This document shows positions 43,551 through 52,279 of a stretch of DNA of 64,000 nucleotides, in pieces (position 1 is the stretch's first letter; each line of letters opens with the position of its first letter). The position numbers and the translations under genes were made by a program. Under the pieces are notes generated by a model. The model was not told the DNA's origin and did no database searches. It was given only the letters and a program-made list of their open reading frames with translations. The stretch spans positions 62,001-126,000 of the forward strand of contig NZ_CADIJQ010000005.1 in the NCBI RefSeq assembly GCF_902859595.1. Reading direction: 5' to 3'. Source of the stretch: Achromobacter kerstersii (GTDB taxonomy: Bacteria; Pseudomonadota; Gammaproteobacteria; Burkholderiales; Burkholderiaceae_B).

Positions 43551-44417
43551 TTACAGCGCCGCAATCCGGGCATCATAACCCGCTCGCAATTGCTGAAAAA
43601 CAGGGCCGGGCTTGCCGGAACCGACCGGTTTGCCGTCCAGCGAAACAATCGCCAGCACTTCCTTGGTGGCTGACGACAGCATCAGCTCGTCGGCGGATTC
43701 CACCTCTGCCTGCGTGATGCGGCGCGCCTCGAACGGGATGCCGGCCTCGGCGGCCAGCTCGCCCATCAAGCCGTAGCGGATGCCTTCCAGGATCAGGTTG
43801 TTCTTGGGCGGCGCCAGCAGCTTGCCACCGGACACGACCCAGATATTGGTCGACGATCCTTCGGTCAGATAGCCATCGCGGAACTGCACGACTTCGTCGG
43901 CATCGGCATCCACCGCCTGCTGCTTCGCCAACACATTGCCCAGCAGCGACACGGATTTGATCTCGCAGTGCAGCCAGCGTTCGTCGGGAATGCTGATGGC
44001 GGCAAGACCTTGCGTGCGCTGCTCGGCAGAGGGCGGCGACCATGCCGAAATCATGCCGAACACGGTGGGCGTGACCGGCGTCGCCGGGAACTGGTGGTCG
44101 CGTTTGGCCACGCCACGCGTCACTTGCAGGTACACGATGCAGGTGTCGAGACTGGTGCGGGCCAGCAACTGCTCGATCAGGTTGATCCAGCCCTCGCGGT
44201 CAAACGGCTGCGCGATCCGCAACGCGGCCAGGCTGCGGTCCAGGCGGTTCAAGTGTTCGGCCATGCGGAACGCATTGCCTTGGTACACGGGCACGACTTC
44301 GTAAATGCCATCGCCGAAAATGAAGCCGCGGTCGAGGACGGATACTTTGGCCTCGTCTACACGCAGGAACTCACCATTGAGATACACCTGGCTTTCGCCC
44401 GGTACGCCCGGAATCAT
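43551..44417 (-). CDS. dat: D-amino acid aminotransferase (class IV, PLP-dependent)
   Basis: A 288-residue fold-type IV aminotransferase. VYLNGEFLRVDEAKVSVLDRGFIFGDGIYE at the N-terminus, the PLP lysine in CEIKSVSLLGN and the GSSTNIW segment are typical of D-alanine transaminase. AGGAG lies seven bases before the ATG at 44417. It lies between dacC, a D-Ala carboxypeptidase gene, and the DUF493-lipB genes. It may recycle or make D-alanine or D-glutamate. A branched-chain transaminase is the alternative but less likely. Confidence 0.88.
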   Translation of the reverse strand: MIPGVPGESQVYLNGEFLRVDEAKVSVLDRGFIFGDGIYEVVPVYQGNAFRMAEHLNRLDRSLAALRIAQPFDREGWINLIEQLLARTSLDTCIVYLQVTRGVAKRDHQFPATPVTPTVFGMISAWSPPSAEQRTQGLAAISIPDERWLHCEIKSVSLLGNVLAKQQAVDADADEVVQFRDGYLTEGSSTNIWVVSGGKLLAPPKNNLILEGIRYGLMGELAAEAGIPFEARRITQAEVESADELMLSSATKEVLAIVSLDGKPVGSGKPGPVFQQLRAGYDARIAAL

Positions 44418-44473
44418 GAGGCACTCCTGAATTTTCAAAAGTAAGGGACGAACCGCCCGGTCCGCCCCAGAAT

Positions 44474-44507
44474 GGAAAACGGGCGTTTCGCGCACGAAAC
44501 GCCCGTT
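44474..44507 (-). terminator. Intrinsic terminator after dacC
   Basis: AACGGGCGTTTC and GAAACGCCCGTT are perfect 12-bp arms with a 6-nt loop. On the minus strand the stem is followed by TTTTCC. It separates dacC from the dat gene. Confidence 0.85.
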
Positions 44508-44547
44508 GCTAGCTTACACCTGCGGCGGCGCGCGTGGCGCGCTCCGC

Positions 44548-45810
44548 TTACTGGAACCAGCGCTTGACGGTGTCGACCATGCGGCCGAAGAAGCCGGCGC
44601 GTTCGACGGCGTCTTGCACCACCAGCGGTTCGGTGCGCAGCACCTTGCCATCCAGCGTGAATTGCAGCGTGCCCACTTGCTGGCCCTTGGCCAGCGGCGC
44701 GATCAGCGGGTCAGTGCGCTGCGCCACCGGCTTCAAGTCGCCAGCCTTGCCACGCGGCACCGCAATCGACACCGGCTTCGGCGGACCCAGCTTGACGTTT
44801 TCAGCCGTGCCTTCCCAGACGCGTGCGTCGATACCCGGCTGGCTCTTGTCGAACAGCTTCACGGTGTCGAAGTTCTGGAAGCTCCAGTTCAAGAGCTTCA
44901 AGCTTTCTTCGGCGCGCGTGGCTTCGCTGTCGGTGCCCACAACAACGACCAGGATGCGGCGGTCGCCGCGCACGGCGGTCGACACCAGGCAGTAGCCGGC
45001 CGAATCGGTGTGACCCGTCTTCATGCCGTCAACGGACGGGTCAGCCCACAGCAAGCGGTTGCGGTTGGGCTGCGTGATCTTGTTGTACGTGTAGCTCTTC
45101 TGCTTGTAGTAGTGGAAGAAGTCCGGGTGATCGGTGATCAGGTGCGACGACAGCGTGGCCAGATCGCGCGTGGACGTCATGTGCTGCGGGTCCGGCAGGC
45201 CGGTCGCGTTCATGAAGTGCGTGTTCTTCATACCCAGGCGTTCGGCTTCCTGGTTCATCAGCGAGGCGAAGGCGGATTCGCTGCCGCCGACGGCTTCGGC
45301 CAACGCCACGGACGCGTCGTTACCCGATTGCACGATCATGCCCTGGTTGAGCTCATCTACCGTGACGGGCTTGCGCGGTTCGATGAACATGCGCGAGCCG
45401 CCCGTGCGCCAGGCGTGTTCGGACACCGGAACGGTCTGCTCCAGCGTCAGGCGCTTTTCTTCCAGCGCGTTGAACACGACGTAGGCCGTCATGATCTTGG
45501 TCAGCGAGGCCGGCTCAACCTTCATGTCGGGGTTGGACGCGGCCAGCGTCTGACCGCTGTTCACGTCGATGACGATCCACGCCTTGGCTGCGATGGTGGG
45601 CGCCGGCACCGCCGACACATCACCCACCGGCACCGCCCCCGAGGCCGTCGGCGCGGGCGCCGTGGCGCCTGCGGCGGCCGGAGCGGCTGCGGGCGCCGTT
45701 TGCGCCCAGACCGGCATGGAAGCCGCGAGCATCGCTGACAGCACCGCGCCAGACAACAGGCGGCGGGCAAACACAGCGGGGGATTGAGCGGAGTAAGGCA
45801 AATTCTTCAT
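44548..45810 (-). CDS. dacC: D-alanyl-D-alanine carboxypeptidase (PBP5/6 family)
   Basis: Periplasmic, membrane-anchored penicillin-binding protein (420 aa) that trims the terminal D-Ala from peptidoglycan pentapeptides. A signal peptide ends PVWA near 36. An Ala/Pro-rich linker (38-71) precedes the catalytic domain with S102-x2-K105 (SLTK), S162-G-N164 and K264-T-G266. The C-terminal domain ends in an amphipathic helix (FGRMVDTVKRWFQ) that should anchor it to the inner membrane. The exact paralogue name (dacA or dacC) is uncertain. Confidence 0.93.
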   Translation of the reverse strand: MKNLPYSAQSPAVFARRLLSGAVLSAMLAASMPVWAQTAPAAAPAAAGATAPAPTASGAVPVGDVSAVPAPTIAAKAWIVIDVNSGQTLAASNPDMKVEPASLTKIMTAYVVFNALEEKRLTLEQTVPVSEHAWRTGGSRMFIEPRKPVTVDELNQGMIVQSGNDASVALAEAVGGSESAFASLMNQEAERLGMKNTHFMNATGLPDPQHMTSTRDLATLSSHLITDHPDFFHYYKQKSYTYNKITQPNRNRLLWADPSVDGMKTGHTDSAGYCLVSTAVRGDRRILVVVVGTDSEATRAEESLKLLNWSFQNFDTVKLFDKSQPGIDARVWEGTAENVKLGPPKPVSIAVPRGKAGDLKPVAQRTDPLIAPLAKGQQVGTLQFTLDGKVLRTEPLVVQDAVERAGFFGRMVDTVKRWFQ

Positions 45811-45963
45811 CGGCAACGTGGGTCCAGGAAAGACGCCCGCCGGCGCGGGGCTAATGGCTGACAATTATAGGCAGGCCATTGGACCGCCCCGGCCCGCCGG
45901 GGGTTCCTGCCGCATTTAAATCATGCAACCTGATGCAACCTGCGGCCTGGCCGCAACGCGGGT

Positions 45964-46620
45964 TCAGTCCAGCGCGACCTTCAGGCGGGCTTGCACCAGC
46001 TGGCGCAGCACCAGCAGCTTGCCGTGGAAAAAGTGGGATGCGCCCGGCACCACCACCACCGGAATCGAACGCGGACGCGCCCAGTCCATGGCTTCGGACA
46101 GCGGCACGACTTCGTCTTCTTCGCCGTGCACCATCAGCGTATCGTCAGGAACCTGCACCTCGTGCGACTGGAAACGGTTCACCGCCGGACCCATCAGCAT
46201 CAGCGCGGACGGCAACACGGCATCGCCCGCCTCGGCCAGCGCCGCGTAGGTTTGCGCTGCGACCGCGGTACCGAACGAAAAGCCCGCCAGCACCCACGGG
46301 GCCGCAGCCAGTTCCGGATGCAGCTCGCGCATTTGCGCGACCACCGCCAGCATGTCCTGCGTTTCGCCTACCGATTTATCGAACTCGCCTTCCGACTGGC
46401 CGACGCCACGAAAGTTGGGGCGCACCGCCACCAGGCCATGCTGCACGCAAGCGCGCGACAGCGTGGTGACGACCTTGTTTTCGCGCGCGCCGCCTTGCAG
46501 CGGATGCGGATGCAAGACCAGGGCCCAGCCTCGCGGTGTGCCGGCAGGCCAGTCGACAGCGCAATCAATGCGGCCGGCGGCCCCGGTAAAGGCGTGGGTA
46601 TCAGTACGAGCGGAGGACAT
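45964..46620 (-). CDS. Alpha/beta hydrolase, dienelactone hydrolase-like
   Basis: A 218-residue alpha/beta hydrolase. ALVLHPHPLQGGARENKVV at about 34-52 and RPNFRGVGQSEG are typical of a small cytosolic family. The catalytic triad is S in GFSFGTAV, D in GEEDEVVP and H in GASHFFHG. Substrates are unknown. The ATG at 46620 was preferred to an upstream TTG. It lies downstream of the Mla-like operon on the same strand but belongs to no clear pathway. Confidence 0.87.
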   Translation of the reverse strand: MSSARTDTHAFTGAAGRIDCAVDWPAGTPRGWALVLHPHPLQGGARENKVVTTLSRACVQHGLVAVRPNFRGVGQSEGEFDKSVGETQDMLAVVAQMRELHPELAAAPWVLAGFSFGTAVAAQTYAALAEAGDAVLPSALMLMGPAVNRFQSHEVQVPDDTLMVHGEEDEVVPLSEAMDWARPRSIPVVVVPGASHFFHGKLLVLRQLVQARLKVALD

Positions 46621-46653
46621 GGCAGGACTCAACGTGCAAAAAAGAAAATCGAT

Positions 46654-47355
46654 TCAGTTGGCGGACCGCGAGGGGGCCGAGGATTTGGCGGGAGTATCGA
46701 ACGCCGGTTCGTATGAAGGCCCGGGCCGGGGGCCGAACCCGCGTCGAGGAGTGGATTCGGGTGCGCCTTGCACCACCCCGGCCAGCCATTGCGCCAGCTG
46801 ATCGGCGGCCTCATCCGTGGCTTGCCGCAGCGCTGCAACGCCGCCGGCCGCGTCTTGCGTGGGCGCGGGCGCCTGCACCTGGATGCGCTTCTGGTCAACA
46901 ACCGCACGGCCGTTGAGCAGCACCGCCTGCAACACGACGCGGCCTTCGCTGGACTGGCCGTCTTCGGCAAACACCTGTTCGAACTGCATCAACGACAGCT
47001 GCAACTGCGGCATCTGAAGGTTGACGCGATCAGCCAGTACCGGCCCCTGGCGCGACAGACGGTCGGTGATGCGCTGGCGCACCAGCTCCGTCGGCGACGA
47101 GGCCCAGCGGACCGTCGCGTACGCCTTGGGCGCGGCGCTGTCGCCCACGCGCCAGATCATGCTGGTGTCCGACAGAGCGGGCGCGGCTTGCAGGCTCATG
47201 GCGATTGGCGCGCGTGCGGGCAACGCAGGCACAGGCTTGGCGTCCAACCCCAGGTCGAACACCGAGGGCGGCGCGTTGACGCGGCCAATGCTGCAGCCCG
47301 CCAGGGCCGAGGTCATTGTCAGGGTCAGGATCAGTACGGCGCGGCGCATCTTCAT
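46654..47355 (-). CDS. ABC-type transport auxiliary lipoprotein of an Mla/Pqi-like system
   Basis: Lipoprotein of 233 residues with a lipobox (SALAGC, cysteine near 20) and the ABC_trans_aux pattern (PSVFDLGL, ALSDTSMIWRVGD, YATVRWASSPTELVRQRI). PqiC-type proteins of this family sit in the outer membrane and work with MCE proteins in phospholipid transport. The C-terminal 35 residues are Pro- and Ser-rich and look disordered. Its ATG overlaps the MlaD-like stop in ATGA (47352-47355). Confidence 0.87.
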   Translation of the reverse strand: MKMRRAVLILTLTMTSALAGCSIGRVNAPPSVFDLGLDAKPVPALPARAPIAMSLQAAPALSDTSMIWRVGDSAAPKAYATVRWASSPTELVRQRITDRLSRQGPVLADRVNLQMPQLQLSLMQFEQVFAEDGQSSEGRVVLQAVLLNGRAVVDQKRIQVQAPAPTQDAAGGVAALRQATDEAADQLAQWLAGVVQGAPESTPRRGFGPRPGPSYEPAFDTPAKSSAPSRSAN

Positions 47356-48308
47356 TTGGGCTGTCTCCCGAAACCGGCAAATCCGGCTTCGCCGGGTCCG
47401 GGCGCAACGGGCGCCGGGCCGAACAAGAACGATTGCGGCGTGCTGTCCACACGGCGCAGGGTGTTGGTGGCGCCGCGCGCAGCTGCGCTGACGTTGGCGG
47501 CCATGTTGGTGACGGCGGGCAGGGTCTCGCCATCGAGCCGGGCCGCGGCTAGCGCGATGTCGTTCAAGCTGCGGGTGGCCACCGACAAGGGGCCATCAGG
47601 CGCATTCAACCGCGCCAGCGCTTGCCGCGACTGCTGCGCCAGGTCAGCGATTTCGCGCGCGGCGCGATCGGCCTGGCGCGACGTGCTGCCCAGCGAATCC
47701 ACCAAAGGCCCAAGCTTGGCCAGCGTGGGCCCCAGATTGCGGCTGGCCTCGCGCAGCGACTGCGAGATGTCAGTCGCGTTTTGCAGAGTGGCCGTCAGCG
47801 CCTGCACGTTTTGCTCGCTCAACACGCGGCGCAGTTGTTCGGTGGCTTCTTCCACGTTAGATATCAGCTTGCCGCCGCGTTGCTCGATACGGTCCAGAAA
47901 GCCCGGGCGCAGCGGAATGGCGGCCGGGTGCTCGGCCGACGACGCCAGCCGCTTGAGCGACGAGCCATCATCGCGCAGTTCCACGTTGGCCATGCCGGTC
48001 ACGCCCTGCACGCCAAGTTCCGCCCACGTCGATTCGGTGATCGGCGTATTGGGCGCCACGCCGATGCGGATGCGCACCTGGCCCGGCTTGTCGGGGTTCA
48101 GCGCCAGCGACTGCACCTTGCCAACGGGCACGCCTTGATAGCGCACGGCCGACTGCGGGTTCAGCCCGCTGACCGCCGTGGCCGAGATGATTTCGTACGG
48201 TTGCAGCTTGGTCCGGTCCCGTCCGATCCAGACGGCCACCAACGCGGCGGCGGCCAGCAAGACCAGCGTGAAGATACCGGCCATGAGCGCATGACTACGG
48301 TTTTCCAT
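47352..48308 (-). CDS. MlaD-like MCE-domain protein
   Basis: The 318-residue protein has one N-terminal transmembrane helix (HALMAGIFTLVLLAAAALVAVWIG, about 6-29), then an MCE domain (AVSGLNPQSAVRYQGVPVGKV onward) and a long helical tail up to the C-terminus. MCE proteins form hexameric rings in the periplasm that shuttle phospholipids. The start at 48308 overlaps the ATPase gene's 3' end by 14 bp. It lies in the order permease, ATPase, MCE protein, lipoprotein. Confidence 0.9.
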   Translation of the reverse strand: MENRSHALMAGIFTLVLLAAAALVAVWIGRDRTKLQPYEIISATAVSGLNPQSAVRYQGVPVGKVQSLALNPDKPGQVRIRIGVAPNTPITESTWAELGVQGVTGMANVELRDDGSSLKRLASSAEHPAAIPLRPGFLDRIEQRGGKLISNVEEATEQLRRVLSEQNVQALTATLQNATDISQSLREASRNLGPTLAKLGPLVDSLGSTSRQADRAAREIADLAQQSRQALARLNAPDGPLSVATRSLNDIALAAARLDGETLPAVTNMAANVSAAARGATNTLRRVDSTPQSFLFGPAPVAPGPGEAGFAGFGRQPK

Positions 48309-49134
48309 GATGCAATCCCTTCGGCGCCAGATCCCCAAGCGCGCGCAAACCGCGTTCGCCCAGGAAGAATGTGTGAATGAACGGGTGGTCGACCTTCAAT
48401 ACTTCCGGCACCGTGTCGCACACGATCACCCGCTTGTCCGCCAGCACGGCGACACGCGTGGCCAACGCTAGCAGCGTGTCCAGATCGTGCGTCACCATGA
48501 CGACGGTAAATCCCAACTGCCGGTGCAGGCTGCGCACCAGGTCCACGAATTCATCCGAGCGCAGCGGGTCCAGACCCGCCGTGGGCTCGTCCAAAAACAC
48601 CAGTTCCGGGTCCAGCGACAGCGCGCGCGCCAGCGCCACACGCTTGACCATGCCGCCAGACAAGTCCGACGGCCGCTTGTCGGCATCTTTCGCCGTCAGC
48701 CCCACCATGGCCAGCCGGCACATGACAACGTCGCACACCAAATCTTCAGGCACCGTGCGCAATTCGCGCAGCGGCAAGGCCACATTGTCGAACACCGACA
48801 GCGCCGAGAACAGCGCCCCCGCCTGAAACAGCATGCCCCAGCGGTACGACAGGCGCCGGCGTTCACTGGGCGACAGGTCAAACAGCGAATGCCCCAGCAC
48901 CTTCACCATGCCGGCCGCGGGCCGGTCCAGGCCGATGATCTGGCGCAGCAGCACCGTCTTGCCCGTGCCCGATCCGCCCACCAGCACCAGGATTTCTCCG
49001 GGGAAGACGGTCAGGTCCAGATTGTCGTGAACCACGTGGTCGCCGAACGCCGTGCGCAGTCCACGCACCGAAATCACAGGTTCAACCGTGACGCTGTCTT
49101 CGTTAAACAGGCGGTTCTGGGCGGCGTTGCTCAT
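48295..49134 (-). CDS. MlaF-like ABC transporter ATP-binding protein
   Basis: Cytoplasmic ATPase (279 aa) of the Mla family. Walker A is GGSGTGKTV, the signature LSGGMVKRVALARAL and Walker B ELVFLDEPTAGLDP. The start at 49134 (MSNAAQNRLFNED) overlaps the permease stop in TGATG. The N-terminus, about 25 residues longer than usual, may be disordered. It drives lipid transport with the permease and the MCE protein. Confidence 0.91.
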   Translation of the reverse strand: MSNAAQNRLFNEDSVTVEPVISVRGLRTAFGDHVVHDNLDLTVFPGEILVLVGGSGTGKTVLLRQIIGLDRPAAGMVKVLGHSLFDLSPSERRRLSYRWGMLFQAGALFSALSVFDNVALPLRELRTVPEDLVCDVVMCRLAMVGLTAKDADKRPSDLSGGMVKRVALARALSLDPELVFLDEPTAGLDPLRSDEFVDLVRSLHRQLGFTVVMVTHDLDTLLALATRVAVLADKRVIVCDTVPEVLKVDHPFIHTFFLGERGLRALGDLAPKGLHHGKP

Positions 49135-50264
49135 CAAATGCCCACCGAGCTGAAGATGATGGCGTACAGCGCGTCCAGCAGGATCACGCCGGTAATCGAG
49201 GTCACAACCGACGTGGTGGTGCCGCGCCCCAGGCTTTCGGTATTGGGCTGAATGCGCAAGCCGAAGTGGCACGCGATCAGCGCAATCAGGATGCCGAAGG
49301 TCACGCCCTTCAGGATGCCGATCCAGTAATTGGTCAGTGAAATGGCGTCGGGCAGCGACGTCAGGAACCATTGCGCGGACACGCCCAGCTGCATCTGCGC
49401 GGCCAGCATGCCGCCCAGGATGGCCATGGCGTCCGTCCACAACACCAGCAGCGGCATGGTGACGGCAAGCGCCACCACGCGCGGCAGAATCAGCCGTTGC
49501 CCGTGCGAAATCCCCATGACGAGCATGGCGTCCAATTCCTGCGTGACCCGCATCACGCCGATCTGCGCAGTGATGGCCGAGCCGGACCGCCCCGCCACCA
49601 GGATGGCGGCCAGAACCGGGCCCAATTCGCGCACGATGGACACGCCCAGCAGCCGCACGATGAAGCGGTCAGCGCCAATCATCTGTAGTTGCTGCGCGGA
49701 AAGATAAGACAGCACGACGCCAATCAGAAAGCCCACCAGCGCTGTGATGCCTAGCGCCTGCGCGCCGGTGCGGTACACCTGCGCGGAAATCTCGCGCCAC
49801 GGCCCCAGACGCGGCCGGCGCAGCATGCCGCCAAAGTCCAGAATCAGCTGGCCCAGCATGATGAGCAGCGCGCGCCCGTTTTCGGCGGCCTGCAAGATGG
49901 CGCCGCCCAACGCGCGGACCCAGCCCAAGGTTTCTGGCTGCGGTGGGGCCGCCTGCATCTCGCCCTTGTTCAGGGCCAGCGCGTTGAACACGTCTTGCTG
50001 GCCGGCCGACCAACGCACGCGCTCGGGCAGCTTTTCGCCCCAGGCTTGCCAGATCAGCAAGGCGCCGATGGTGTCCAGCCGGCTGATGCCGTGCAAGTCC
50101 CAGCGCGCGCCATCCTGGGCAGCGCGGGCCATCGCCGTGCGGCGGCGTTCGACTTCGCCGGCCTCGGCCAGGGCCAGAACGCTCCAGTCGCCCGCCACAT
50201 GGCAGACGTTCCCGTCCTGACGGAACGGGGCGGCGGCGGACGCGCGTGAAGCGGAATGCGGCAT
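49134..50264 (-). CDS. MlaE-like permease with N-terminal STAS-like domain
   Basis: The 376-residue protein has a STAS-like cytosolic domain at about 5-105 (DGNVCHVAGDWSVLALAE, then the ISRLDTIGALLIWQ helix). An MlaE-type permease of five to six helices follows, with VREIGP-like IVRELGPVLAAILVAGRSGSAITAQIG near 205-233. In E. coli MlaB (STAS) and MlaE are separate proteins; here they are joined. The ATG at 50264 was chosen over an upstream TTG. It starts the four-gene run that ends with the lipoprotein gene. Confidence 0.9.
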   Translation of the reverse strand: MPHSASRASAAAPFRQDGNVCHVAGDWSVLALAEAGEVERRRTAMARAAQDGARWDLHGISRLDTIGALLIWQAWGEKLPERVRWSAGQQDVFNALALNKGEMQAAPPQPETLGWVRALGGAILQAAENGRALLIMLGQLILDFGGMLRRPRLGPWREISAQVYRTGAQALGITALVGFLIGVVLSYLSAQQLQMIGADRFIVRLLGVSIVRELGPVLAAILVAGRSGSAITAQIGVMRVTQELDAMLVMGISHGQRLILPRVVALAVTMPLLVLWTDAMAILGGMLAAQMQLGVSAQWFLTSLPDAISLTNYWIGILKGVTFGILIALIACHFGLRIQPNTESLGRGTTTSVVTSITGVILLDALYAIIFSSVGI

Positions 50265-50359
50265 GAAGGCGGGACACCGATGCAAAATGTATCGCCAATG
50301 ATAAACGCTTGAGGGCCGAAAGACCGCGAGGTCTGGCCGCGTGCCCTACAATCGCCGCC

Positions 50360-51211
50360 ATGCCCGATCACGTCCGCCCTATCGACCTGCCCGCGCCGGA
50401 AACCCTGGCCCGGGAGCTAGGTTCCCGCCTGCCTGCCTTCCAAGACATCGCCTGGACCCGCAGCACCGGCTCGACCAACGCCGACCTGCTGGCCCGTGCC
50501 CGCTCGGGCGCCACGGCCGGCAAACCCTGGCTGCTGGGCACCCATCTTCAAGAAACCGGCCGCGGACGCGCCGGACGGCCCTGGCAGAACAGAGAGGGGT
50601 CGACGTTGATGTTTTCGTGCGCGTTTGACGTGCATCTGCCCGCCGTGCAACTGCCCGCGCTGTCGCCCTTGGCGGGCGTGGCCGCCTGCGAGGCGCTGCG
50701 CGCCGTCGCCGGCCCGCAAGCGGCGGGCCTGTGCATGAAATGGCCCAACGACGTGCAATGGCACGACGCCAAGCTGGCGGGCGTGCTGGTCGAGACGACC
50801 CGCAACCCCGGCGGCCGCGAGGCTGGCTACACCGTCGTCATCGGCATGGGCGTGAACCTGACCGACGCCGCCGAGCTGTCCCGCTCGCTGGGCCGCGACG
50901 TGGCTGACTGGCAGCAGGTGCAAGCGCAATCCGACCGCCAAACCACCGCTGCCGACCTGATCTGCGCCAGCGCCACCGCCTGGCATGACGCCGTTCAAAC
51001 ACTGGAACGCGAGGGGTTCGCCGCATTCCGACACCGCTTTGATCAGGTGGACGCGCTGGCGGGCCGCCTGGTCAACGTGCTGGAAAAAGGCGATATCCTA
51101 CTGAGCGGCCCCGCCTGTGGCGTGGACGAACAAGGCCGCCTGCTGGTGCAAACGCCCGAGGGCGCCACACCGATCTCGGTCGGTGAAATTTCGATTCGAC
51201 GCCAAGCATGA
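50360..51211 (+). CDS. birA: Biotin--[acetyl-CoA-carboxylase] ligase (no repressor domain)
   Basis: Cytosolic ligase (283 aa) that charges biotin carboxyl carrier protein. [35 protein letters not shown] and the IGMGVNL motif are conserved. The N-terminal helix-turn-helix of E. coli BirA is absent, so this is a monofunctional ligase and cannot repress the bio genes. The stop overlaps the coaX ATG in ATGA (51208-51211). Confidence 0.95.
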   Translation: MPDHVRPIDLPAPETLARELGSRLPAFQDIAWTRSTGSTNADLLARARSGATAGKPWLLGTHLQETGRGRAGRPWQNREGSTLMFSCAFDVHLPAVQLPALSPLAGVAACEALRAVAGPQAAGLCMKWPNDVQWHDAKLAGVLVETTRNPGGREAGYTVVIGMGVNLTDAAELSRSLGRDVADWQQVQAQSDRQTTAADLICASATAWHDAVQTLEREGFAAFRHRFDQVDALAGRLVNVLEKGDILLSGPACGVDEQGRLLVQTPEGATPISVGEISIRRQA

Positions 51212-52014
51212 TTATTCTTATCGACTCCGGCAACAGCCGTCTCAAGGTGGGTTGGCTGGACGCCAGCAACCCCGACATGCCTCGCGAACCGGCGGCAATC
51301 GCCTTCGACGGACTGGATCTGGATGCGCTGGATGGCTGGCTGACCGCCCTGCCGCGCCGCCCCTTGCGCGCGCTGGGCGTGAACGTGGCGGGTGAAGCCC
51401 GTGGCACGGCCATCGCCGCCATTCTGCAAAAACATGGTTGCGCCGTCACCTGGTCGCCGTCGCAGGCGACAACGCTGGGGCTGGTCAACAGCTACCGCGT
51501 GCCGACGCAACTGGGCGCCGACCGCTGGGCCTCGCTGCTGGGCGTGCTGTCGCGCCTGCCCGGCGCGCACCCGCCCTTCGTCCTGGCCAGTTTCGGCACC
51601 GCGACCACCATCGACACCGTCGGCCCCGACAACGTGTTCGCGGGCGGCCTGATCCTGCCCGGCCCCGCGATGATGCGCAACGCGCTGGCCCACGGCACCG
51701 CCAACCTGCCGATCGCCAACGGCCAGGTCGTGGCCTACCCCGTCGACACGCACGAGGCCATTGCCTCGGGCATTGCCGCAGCCCAGGCGGGCGCGGTGGT
51801 GCGCCAATGGCTGGCCGGCCGCCAACGCTACGGCCAAACGCCGCAGATCTATGCGGCGGGCGGCGGATGGCCCGAAGTGCATCAGGAAATTGAACGCTTG
51901 CTGGCAGACGCCGGCGGCGCATTCGGCGCCGCGCCCGTGCCGGTCTACCTGGATCACCCCGTCCTGGACGGCCTGGCCGCCGTCGCGCGCGCCACCCTGG
52001 ACGCCAACCCCTGA
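51208..52014 (+). CDS. coaX: Type III pantothenate kinase (CoaX, Baf)
   Basis: First enzyme of CoA synthesis (268 aa) in the CoaX family. The phosphate-binding N-terminus [16 protein letters not shown], the [10 protein letters not shown] segment, FGTATTID and the [10 protein letters not shown] region are typical. In Bordetella pertussis the homologue is Baf, Bvg accessory factor, which was identified through effects on toxin expression; its enzymatic role is established. It is coupled to birA by a four-base overlap. Confidence 0.95.
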   Translation: MIILIDSGNSRLKVGWLDASNPDMPREPAAIAFDGLDLDALDGWLTALPRRPLRALGVNVAGEARGTAIAAILQKHGCAVTWSPSQATTLGLVNSYRVPTQLGADRWASLLGVLSRLPGAHPPFVLASFGTATTIDTVGPDNVFAGGLILPGPAMMRNALAHGTANLPIANGQVVAYPVDTHEAIASGIAAAQAGAVVRQWLAGRQRYGQTPQIYAAGGGWPEVHQEIERLLADAGGAFGAAPVPVYLDHPVLDGLAAVARATLDANP

Positions 52015-52026
52015 GCAAGGCCCGCC

Positions 52027-52191
52027 ATGCGAGTGCTCTTCATCCTGATCCTGCTGGCAAATTTATGGGTGCTGGCCCTGGGCCAAGGCTGGATCGGCGT
52101 GCGGCCTGAGGATGAGGGGCGCGATACGCGCAGGTTCAGCCAGGAGCTGAACCCGGGCGCGGTGACGCTGGTGCCGCGCAAGACGCCTTAG
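52027..52191 (+). CDS. 54-residue hypothetical protein with N-terminal helix
   Basis: Short reading frame from an ATG 13 bp after coaX. The N-terminus MRVLFILILLANLWVLALG is a signal-like or membrane-anchor helix. It continues QGWIGVRPEDEGRDTRRFSQ and ends VTLVPRKTP. Similar short proteins follow coaX in other Burkholderiales, some fused to a SPOR domain; this is from memory. Function is unknown. Confidence 0.5.
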   Translation: MRVLFILILLANLWVLALGQGWIGVRPEDEGRDTRRFSQELNPGAVTLVPRKTP

Positions 52192-52279
52192 CGGGCCGTC
52201 CAGCGCCGCTCGCGGCGCCTTGACCGGTTGGCGTGAACCCGTTCCCGTCGAGGGTTTCGCATCGCGTCTGATCGCGTGA

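Noticed and set aside
44478-44507. Perfect 12-bp inverted repeat as a possible mobile element end or operator
   Set aside because: The short loop and T-run on the minus strand directly after dacC make an intrinsic terminator the simplest reading.
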